Below, piece by piece: positions 6,762 to 10,546 of a DNA stretch of 10,546 nucleotides (its first letter is position 1; the number at the start of each line of letters is the position of its first letter). The notes beneath the pieces were generated by a model. That model had not been told where the DNA came from and did not search any database. It saw only the letters and a list, made by a program, of their open reading frames with translations. This stretch comes from Oscillospiraceae bacterium (GTDB lineage Bacteria > Bacillota > Clostridia > Oscillospirales > Ruminococcaceae). Where the stretch lies: positions 1 to 10,546 of the forward strand of contig JAHHTS010000075.1 of assembly GCA_020024475.1 (NCBI GenBank). The letters run 5' to 3'. The translations under genes were made by a program, and so were the position numbers.

Positions 6762-6797
6762 GTTAGATTTTAGGTCTAACTTTTGGGGGGCGGTACA
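6762..6797 (-). repeat. Left terminal inverted repeat of the IS3-family element
   Basis: On the minus strand the end is TGTACCGCCCCCCAAAAGTTAG and onward, starting at 6797. A small hairpin (GTTAGA 6762-6767 with TCTAAC 6775-6780) overlaps its inner part and may block read-in transcription from outside, as in several IS families. Sequence beyond 6797 (TTGCCTAG) belongs to the disrupted locus. Confidence 0.7.
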
Positions 6798-6817
6798 TTG
6801 CCTAGTTTTTTATTTTA

Positions 6818-7222
6818 TTAATTTGTATAATTGATTATAATTTTTTTCAGCATCGCAAATATAATGATAGCTATAATATATACTATAAAAATAATTTTAG
6901 CAAAAGATTGGTCACTAACAAAAAGACTTATCAGTACTAAAAATGCATTTAACAGTAATGCAATTGTTATTAGTATTTGTATTCTATTTTCTATATCTTT
7001 TTCTATCTGTAAATTAGAAAAAAGGCTATCTTTTTTGAAAATCTGAACATTTACAACTAATGCTCCCATATTTATTCCATTTATTATGCGAAATATCTTC
7101 TCATTAAAATTGATATACAAGTATAATGTTAATAAGATTGCACAAATATAAAATAAAATAAAAACATTAATTGTTTTTAATGTGTTATTATACCTATCTT
7201 CATTATTAAAACCTATCTTCAT
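6818..7222 (-). CDS. Four-segment membrane protein, partner of the secreted protein
   Basis: The 134-residue product begins MKIGFNNEDRYNNTLK. It has predicted membrane helices at about 19-38 (VFILFYICAILLTLYLYI), 46-61 (weaker, IINGINMGALVVNV), 83-103 (ILITIALLLNAFLVLISLF) and 108-126 (IIFIVYIIAIIIFAM), then a short basic tail. It starts 21 bp after the stop of the secreted-protein gene and is surely cotranscribed with it. Three perfect 19-bp repeats cover its start, each containing an ATG; only the middle ATG (7222) is in frame, and the preceding unit supplies an AGATAGG-like binding site. I recognise no family. As the constant neighbour of a secreted protein, an immunity, export or processing role is plausible but unproven. 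The truncated IS lies directly downstream. Confidence 0.7.
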   Translation of the reverse strand: MKIGFNNEDRYNNTLKTINVFILFYICAILLTLYLYINFNEKIFRIINGINMGALVVNVQIFKKDSLFSNLQIEKDIENRIQILITIALLLNAFLVLISLFVSDQSFAKIIFIVYIIAIIIFAMLKKIIINYTN

Positions 7223-7248
7223 TATTAAAACCTATCTTCATTATTAAA
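7192..7248 (-). repeat. Three perfect 19-bp tandem repeats across a start codon
   Basis: The plus-strand unit ACCTATCTTCATTATTAAA occurs three times without mismatch (7192-7210, 7211-7229, 7230-7248). It spans the end of the secreted-protein gene and the start of the membrane-protein gene. Each unit carries an ATG (minus strand AATAATGAAGATAGG). Because 19 is not a multiple of three, the three ATGs lie in three frames: from the upstream ATG the frame stops after 11 codons, from the downstream one after 8, and only the middle one enters the 134-codon gene. Confidence 0.9.
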
Positions 7249-8002
7249 TCAATGTTTCTGTTTCATAAAAAAGTTTTGTTGCTACTTTAGAGCCTACTTT
7301 AAATGAACTATAATGTTCATAATAGTATTGTAATGGAGCTTCTGTTGTGTCTTTTCTAGTTGAGATAGTATACGATAGACCTGTTGCTGTTACTGCATAA
7401 TCAATAGCATAATCTACCAAAATAGTTGCAGCACCAACAAAAAGAGCACTGTTTAAAGTAGAACCACATATAGCAATAGCTATTTTAGTAGCCAGTGTTC
7501 CAGCAGCATAGTTAGCAATTTTTTGTCCTAGTTCCATGTAGTCTGAAGTTGTTTTACCTCCTCCAAAATCTTTGCCTGTACAGCCTGGAGGTACATCGTC
7601 AAAAAAGGCTGATGCATACTGTGTTACTGGTGCTACCATGTTTTCACTGGAATATGTATAGTCTCTTACTCCATCTATATAAACTTCTCCATTATTCTTG
7701 AAAACAATCTCATCTGATACATTACCTTCATCAACGATAACAATTACATCAGAACCATCTTCTTTGTAAATAATATGTGATATTTTATCATTAGGCAAAT
7801 AATTAACAGAAAAATCGATTTCATCATTACTTTCAGAAACAGAAATAACCTCACCGACTAATATACCGCTGCTTCTTATGAACTCAAGTTTTTCTTTTGC
7901 ATTGTCTGACATCAAATTGATAGCAAAAGCAGGAATAGGTAGAATATTAAGGGCAAAAATGATACTTAATGATAGTGCTATAACTTTCTTGTACTTAGAC
8001 AT
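7244..8002 (-). CDS. Secreted protein of unknown function (cassette copy B, intact)
   Basis: The ATG at 8002 is chosen over 8026 because AAAAGGAG lies 7 bp upstream; the longer frame has no binding site. The 252-residue product has a Sec signal peptide (MSKYKKVIALSLSIIFALNI, then LPIPAFA with cleavage probably after AFA, about residue 27). An N-terminal region with mixed charge follows (about 28-115, including EKLEFIRSSGILVGEVISV and DGVRDYTYSS). A central Gly/Ala-rich hydrophobic stretch (about 165-205, GTLATKIAIAICGSTLNSAL, then FVGAATILVDYAIDY) could insert into a membrane. The C-terminus is polar and aromatic (APLQYYYEHYSSFKV). The paralogue at 9228-10025 aligns along the whole length, for example FKNNGEVYIDGV with FKKDGRRYLDDI. 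I recognise no catalytic motif. The hydrophobic core recalls secreted pore-forming or bacteriocin-like proteins, but that is only an impression. Confidence 0.75.
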   Translation of the reverse strand: MSKYKKVIALSLSIIFALNILPIPAFAINLMSDNAKEKLEFIRSSGILVGEVISVSESNDEIDFSVNYLPNDKISHIIYKEDGSDVIVIVDEGNVSDEIVFKNNGEVYIDGVRDYTYSSENMVAPVTQYASAFFDDVPPGCTGKDFGGGKTTSDYMELGQKIANYAAGTLATKIAIAICGSTLNSALFVGAATILVDYAIDYAVTATGLSYTISTRKDTTEAPLQYYYEHYSSFKVGSKVATKLFYETETLI

Positions 8003-8063
8003 AATAATTCTCCTTTTCAATCTCATAATTTTTTAATACTATTTTTGTAAACATTTTATTAGT

Positions 8064-8194
8064 TCATTGGAATCACCTTTCTTCATTTCTATCTTTCTTA
8101 TTAATATTCTAGCATATATTATCATTTTATAGAAATAGAACTTTTTATGATAATTTTGGTAATGTTATACAAATATATCGATGACAATTTCTTA
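8064..8194 (-). repeat. Conserved upstream block, copy B (promoter/leader region)
   Basis: This is the counterpart of 5174-5302, with the identical 17-mer at 8064-8080. Read on the minus strand the 17-mer is AAAGGTGATTCCAATGA, a binding-site-like AAAGGTG followed 6 bp later by ATG. The resulting mini-frame is only MN in this copy (8059-8067) and MTC in the other (5166-5177). The block lies 65 bp before the secreted-protein start. I could not fix -35 and -10 boxes with confidence; a TATCAT/TATAAT-like hexamer at the block's distal end is shared between copies. Confidence 0.55.
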
Positions 8195-8235
8195 TATTAT
8201 ATTCTATAAAATAATTAAACATTTAATAATAAAAA

Positions 8236-8270
8236 AGAACTAAAGTAATCTTGATGACTACTTTAGTTCT
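8236..8270 (-). terminator. Intrinsic terminator, best oriented for the minus strand
   Basis: A perfect 12-bp stem (AGAACTAAAGTA with TACTTTAGTTCT, 11-base loop) is followed on the minus strand by TTTTTT, and on the plus strand only by a weak T-rich run. It would end transcription coming from the 8430-8600 region before the cassette B leader begins, isolating that leader. Confidence 0.75.
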
Positions 8271-8428
8271 CTATTTGTTTATTTGTTGTTTTGTCATTTA
8301 TTTACCTTTTTTAAAAAATATGGATTTTTGTTGTGTAAAACTTGGTGCCTTTTTTTCTAAAATATAATAAAATCATGAAAAAATCGTAATGTAAAAATCG
8401 GTCGATTTTTACAAATTTTTTTATATTG

Positions 8429-8581
8429 TCATATTTTGTGACATGTTTTTTCTTTACCATCGTTAAATTGATTAAATTCATCTGCTTGTTTTTGAGCAAT
8501 TTGTATTTTATTCTTTAATGAATTCTCTCTATCAACAACATGATTTTTTAGGCATAACTTTATTTGCTCTATATCTTTTAC
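8429..8581 (-). pseudogene. Orphan C-terminal coding remnant, unknown protein
   Basis: A 50-codon minus-strand frame reads VKDIEQIKLCLKNHVVDREN, then SLKNKIQIAQKQADEFNQFN, DGKEKTCHKI and TGA. It looks genuinely coding: charged, heptad-like and coiled-coil-prone. Yet it starts directly after a TAG (8582-8584) with no start codon. It resembles helical C-terminal tails of mobilisation or recombination proteins in mobile elements, but I cannot name a family. It is best regarded as the 3' end of a gene otherwise lost, sitting between the two cassettes. Confidence 0.35.
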
Positions 8582-8601
8582 CTAAAAAAACACTTTGTAT
8601 T

Positions 8602-8640
8602 CATATATACTAACATAATGTTATAATGTTAGTATATATG
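8602..8640. promoter_or_regulatory. Perfect 15-bp-arm palindrome, possible operator
   Basis: CATATATACTAACAT (8602-8616) and ATGTTAGTATATATG (8626-8640) are exact reverse complements around a 9-base centre. The arms are AT-rich and no T tract follows, so it is unlike a terminator. A plus-strand TTCATA-16 bp-TATAAT pair (8600-8605, 8622-8627) overlaps it, so a repressor bound there could cover a promoter. No gene with a good start lies just downstream on either strand. Confidence 0.45.
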
Positions 8641-8671
8641 TACACAATGAGATTTATAAATATGTATAACT

Positions 8672-8706
8672 AAAAAGGACACTTCTAAAAGTAAAGTGTC
8701 CTTTTG
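8672..8706. terminator. Intrinsic terminator after cassette C
   Basis: AAAAGGACACT (8673-8683) pairs perfectly with AGTGTCCTTTT (8695-8705) around an 11-base loop, with A/T tracts on both sides. It lies 50 bp beyond the stop of the minus-strand membrane gene at 8755 and should end that operon; it can work in both directions. Confidence 0.85.
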
Positions 8707-8754
8707 AATTTTATTGCTTATCGTTCTCAAAAAATAGTATATTAATTTTCGATA

Positions 8755-9168
8755 TTATATATTTGACTTTCTTGATTTCAGTATCAATATTGACAGTATT
8801 GTTTGTAAAATAGCGAAAACAATATGTAAATAAAACATAAATGGGCTATTTACTAAAATGTCACAAAGTACAATTATTCCATTGTTAATGAAAAGAAATA
8901 TAAAAAATTTGTCTTTGTGAAATATGTTTTTAAATGAGTGTTCAATAAATCCACCTGAATAACAATGTATAATACATATAAACAAAGTTCTTATAATAAA
9001 AGAGGAAATATATAACAATTCGGAAACTTCTTTTGTTATAAAAAATGAAGATATTAAAATTAAGTCAAAAATAATATAAGATATACATATGCTGACACTG
9101 TTAGCAATATATTTAGAATCGGTATTATTTTTTTGCGTATAATAATAGCTAAAATAAAGTATAACCAA
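8755..9168 (-). CDS. Multi-pass membrane protein, faintly AgrB-like, partner of the second secreted protein
   Basis: The frame open from TTG 9168 encodes about 137 residues with four hydrophobic segments: SVSICISYIIFDLILISSFF, ELLYISSFIIRTLFICII, FFIFLFINNGIIVLCDIL and FYLHIVFAILQTILSILIL. The segment RTLFICIIHCYSGGFIEHSF resembles the R..YSGGYH region of AgrB, the membrane protease that processes autoinducing peptides. However, the AgrB catalytic histidine (GGYH) is replaced (GGFI) and the cysteine seven residues on is absent, and the protein is shorter than AgrB (about 190). So any activity of that type looks lost, or the similarity is by chance. A better start is ATG 9212 (TAGGAAA upstream), giving MKVMLFLLISSLILF in another frame; one extra T in the T4 run near 9167-9170 would join it to VILYFSYYYTQKNN. 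A real frameshift or a sequence error is therefore likely. It follows the secreted gene by about 16 bp. Confidence 0.55.
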   Translation of the reverse strand: MVILYFSYYYTQKNNTDSKYIANSVSICISYIIFDLILISSFFITKEVSELLYISSFIIRTLFICIIHCYSGGFIEHSFKNIFHKDKFFIFLFINNGIIVLCDILVNSPFMFYLHIVFAILQTILSILILKSRKSNI

Positions 9169-9227
9169 AATAAGATTAAACTGGAAATTAACAAAAACAA
9201 CATAACTTTCATAATAAAATTTCCTAA

Positions 9228-10025
9228 TTAAGATAAAACTCTATATTCCCAGTTTTCAGAAGTTGTAATAACTTTATGCATTAAATTGTTATCAACTCTA
9301 TATGTGGCATTTATTTTTTTCATATACTGGAAAGGCTGCTTGCTTGTGTCTGTATAAGAACTATAATATATTTCAAAACCAAATACTCCATTAACAATAC
9401 TTGCGGAAAAGTTAATTATTTTTGCAGCAGTATCAAAAAATTCTCTCGCAGGAATACCAAAGAAAGTTCCAATTCCAGCACTTAAAGCTGGAGTTGTCAT
9501 TAGCGCTATATTTGTTGCGAAGTTAATTGCTTCTAAGTCTGTAATAGTTTTAGATGGAGCTGGATTCCATTTTCCCCATATTGATAAAGCACTATTTTGA
9601 TCTTTAAAATATCTATATACCCAGCCGCTTCCTAAAGGGTTAGCTGAATTGCAGTGTACAATTTCTTGAGCAGGTATATCATCTAAATACCTCCGGCCAT
9701 CTTTTTTGAATGTGAAAGTATTGGACTTGTCGCCTTCTTTAATAAGAATGCTGATATCTCAATTTTTATTATGATATTCAAAAGAACGATCATCATATAA
9801 TGATGGATATTCAACTTTGAAAATGAATCCATTATCAGGTAATACCGTTGTGTCAATTATTGTCCCCATGTAAATATTTTTACTTTCAATAAACGCAATT
9901 ACTTCATCTGCCGTATCTGGTTCTACGGGATTCGACATATAAGCAAAACCATTTAATGGGAATATTTCAAGTAAAAGAACAATAGCTAAGAATGATGCAA
10001 ATAGCTTATAGAAAAATGTTTTCAT
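9228..10025 (-). pseudogene. Secreted protein of unknown function (cassette copy C), interrupted by one TGA
   Basis: The ATG at 10025 follows GGAGA by 6 bp. The signal peptide is MKTFFYKLFASFLAIVLLLE, then IFPLNGFA. The frame runs to YHNKN, meets TGA at 9759-9761, and is then open without interruption through DISILIKEGDKSNTFTFKKD and a hydrophobic Gly/Ala-rich middle (MTTPALSAGIGTFFGIPARE) to ENWEYRVLS and TAA at 9228. The total is 265 codons, against 252 in the intact paralogue at 7244-8002. In the alignment YKEDGSDVIVIVDEGN against YHNKN*DISILIKEGD the stop faces a serine, so one base change (TCA to TGA) would account for it. As it stands only an 88-residue N-terminal piece, mostly signal peptide plus one small domain, would be exported. 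The membrane-protein partner downstream also seems damaged. Confidence 0.7.
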
Positions 10026-10237
10026 ATGAGATCTCCGTATGAAATTATTAATAAATAAAATTTTTAAGGTACGTAATATTTATTGAGAACTTTTAAATAA
10101 GCAAACATTTATAATTAATATATTATATTAGTGTGAATTACGAAAGTATAAATATAGTAAAATTTAAAAAGAATAAATTGTAAATGTTGTATAATCTTAA
10201 ACAGAAAATTATCAAAAGCACAATTAGAAAACACAAA
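10026..10237 (-). other. Upstream region of cassette C
   Basis: No gene is visible. On the minus strand a TATAAT hexamer occurs about 90 bp before the start at 10025 (CACACTAATATAATATATT), without a convincing -35 partner. The conserved block found before copies A and B is absent here, so this copy may be under different control. A minus-strand frame at 10115-10345 is hydrophobic low-complexity sequence without a binding site. Confidence 0.4.
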
Positions 10238-10263
10238 AAAGCCCTGATACACTTCAGGGCTTT
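10238..10263. terminator. Bidirectional intrinsic terminator
   Basis: AAAGCCCTGA and TCAGGGCTTT form a perfect 10-bp stem with a 6-base loop (TACACT), flanked by A-rich sequence on the left. On the minus strand the T tract (TTTTTTGTG) follows the stem directly; on the plus strand it is only TTTCC. It insulates cassette C from whatever is transcribed to its right. Confidence 0.8.
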
Positions 10264-10302
10264 CCTTATAGAGAGAGGGAAAACAATATGAAAGCAATAA
10301 CA

Positions 10303-10356
10303 AAATTGATAATAAAAGTAAAAATAGGTAGAATATTAAAGGCAAAAGTAATACTT
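10303..10356 (-). pseudogene. 54-bp relic of a further secreted-protein signal peptide
   Basis: Read on the minus strand, 10356-10303 matches 7967-7914 (signal peptide of the intact secreted protein) at 46 of 54 positions by my count, without gaps. The encoded residues SITFAFNILPIFTFI correspond to SIIFALNILPIPAFA. All eight differences are transitions, seven of them in the C-to-T or G-to-A direction toward the relic. There is no start codon or binding site, and homology stops on both sides: toward lower coordinates near 10302, and toward higher ones at 10357, where a methyltransferase gene begins on the other strand. A plus-strand open frame at 10288-10497 across it is a chance frame. Confidence 0.7.
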
Positions 10357-10357
10357 T

Positions 10358-10546
10358 CCCAGTTCTTAAATCAGATGCTACGATTTATGTTTGTTGTGAT
10401 TGGATATCCAGTTCCATTATTGAAACTGGATTACGAAAATATTTTTATGTTCAAAATAGAATCACATGGCAGCGTGAAAAAGGTCGTAGAGCATTAAATA
10501 ACTGGAAAAATGGAATGGAGGATATTTGGTTCGCTACGATGAAACC
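10358..10546 (+). pseudogene. DNA methyltransferase fragment, 5'-truncated and running off the right edge
   Basis: In the frame with codons starting at 10368 the translation is KSDATIYVCCDWISSS, then IIETGLRKYFYVQNR, ITWQREKGRRALNNWKNGME and DIWFATMKP. This matches the middle of amino-group (N6-adenine/N4-cytosine type) site-specific DNA methyltransferases, where a TIYVCCDWxSS strand is followed by RITWxREKGRG and NWKNxxEDIWFxT. The catalytic DPPY motif IV and everything before it should precede 10358, but the DNA there is the signal-peptide relic and the frame closes at TAG 10329-10331. So the gene has lost its 5' part and has no start. The family is recognised from the motif order; its recognition sequence cannot be inferred. 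Such enzymes are common on phages and conjugative elements. Confidence 0.7.

Larger units (their letters stand above)
5857..6797 (-). mobile_element. Truncated IS3-family (IS150-type) insertion sequence
   Basis: The left end is intact: read on the minus strand from 6797 it is TGTACCGCCCCCCAAAAGTT, the TG-start terminal inverted repeat typical of IS3/IS150-type elements, followed 57 bp later by orfA. orfA is complete and orfB overlaps it in the -1 frame, but orfB ends after its N-terminal part at 5857. The DDE catalytic domain and a matching right-hand repeat are missing, so the element cannot transpose by itself. It landed about 20 bp after the stop of the membrane protein gene at 6818. With the right end lost, no target-site duplication can be checked. 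Confidence 0.85.
8271..8754. other. Spacer between cassettes with palindromes and one orphan frame
   Basis: No complete gene is supported. A minus-strand frame at 8311-8499 lacks a binding site and reads as low-complexity basic sequence. A near-perfect palindrome GTAAAAATCG-GT-CGATTTTTAC lies at 8391-8412, with a spacing too tight for a stable RNA hairpin, so it looks more like a protein-binding site. The orphan frame, the long palindrome and the terminator are listed separately. Confidence 0.5.

Noticed and set aside
7192..7248. CRISPR-like array
   Set aside because: The three units are directly adjacent with no spacers, so this is a simple tandem repeat.
8311..8499. Minus-strand 62-codon frame
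   Set aside because: No ribosome binding site; it overlaps the more protein-like frame at 8429-8581 and a palindrome, and its translation is low complexity.
1878..10025. Stop-codon reassignment as an explanation for internal stops
   Set aside because: Both TGA and TAA occur as internal stops, while all three stop codons end intact genes normally; frameshifts are present as well, so decay is simpler.
10115..10345. Minus-strand 76-codon hydrophobic frame
   Set aside because: It crosses the terminator at 10238-10263, has no binding site, and reads as low complexity.
10288..10497. Plus-strand 69-codon open frame with a decent ribosome binding site
   Set aside because: Its first third is the reverse strand of the signal-peptide relic, and the rest is an out-of-frame reading of the methyltransferase fragment, so the frame is a chance fusion, though it could be translated.

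Overview
The window is AT-rich DNA with strong Gram-positive ribosome binding sites (AAAGGAGA-type), Sec signal peptides and low-GC codon use. It also carries a C-terminal piece of the giant SNF2-type helicase found on conjugative elements of gut Clostridia. I infer a low-GC Clostridia host (Lachnospiraceae or Eubacteriales-like) and an accessory, mobile-element graveyard rather than core chromosome. Many genes are broken by one or two small lesions, so intact and decayed genes alternate.

Layout. 1-1900: no supportable intact gene; a possible scrap of IS3-family transposase at the left edge, and a possible frameshifted secreted-protein start near 1580. 1878-2510: the 3' end of a conjugative-element helicase with an in-frame stop. 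2612-4794 (+ strand): a promoter, a small unknown gene, an intact serine recombinase, then a tandemly duplicated two-gene unit. Each unit is a ~90-residue protein starting MSKYNF followed by a decayed VapD-like gene (Cas2-fold endoribonuclease family). A strong bidirectional terminator closes this block. 4796-5302 (- strand): a small membrane protein preceded by an 18-codon signal-peptide-like stub and a conserved upstream block. 5857-6797 (- strand): the 5' half of an IS3/IS150-type insertion sequence.

6818-8194 (- strand): an intact two-gene cassette, secreted protein plus four-segment membrane protein, with a 19-bp triple repeat at the junction. 8236-8705: terminators, a perfect 15-bp-arm palindrome and an orphan reading frame. 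8755-10025 (- strand): a second cassette, with a paralogous secreted protein interrupted by one TGA and a different membrane protein that faintly recalls AgrB. 10303-10356: a 54-bp relic of a further signal peptide, joined directly to a 5'-truncated DNA methyltransferase that runs off the right edge.

The most interesting system is the repeated [signal-peptide protein + small multi-pass membrane protein] cassette. It appears as one intact copy, one copy with a single nonsense codon, one collapsed copy and one relic. The two upstream regions that can be compared share a ~130-bp block. The arrangement would suit a secreted effector with a membrane immunity or export partner, but no sequence motif proves that. 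The second theme is the recombinase followed by the duplicated MSKYNF/VapD-like pair, which may be a decaying toxin-antitoxin-like island.
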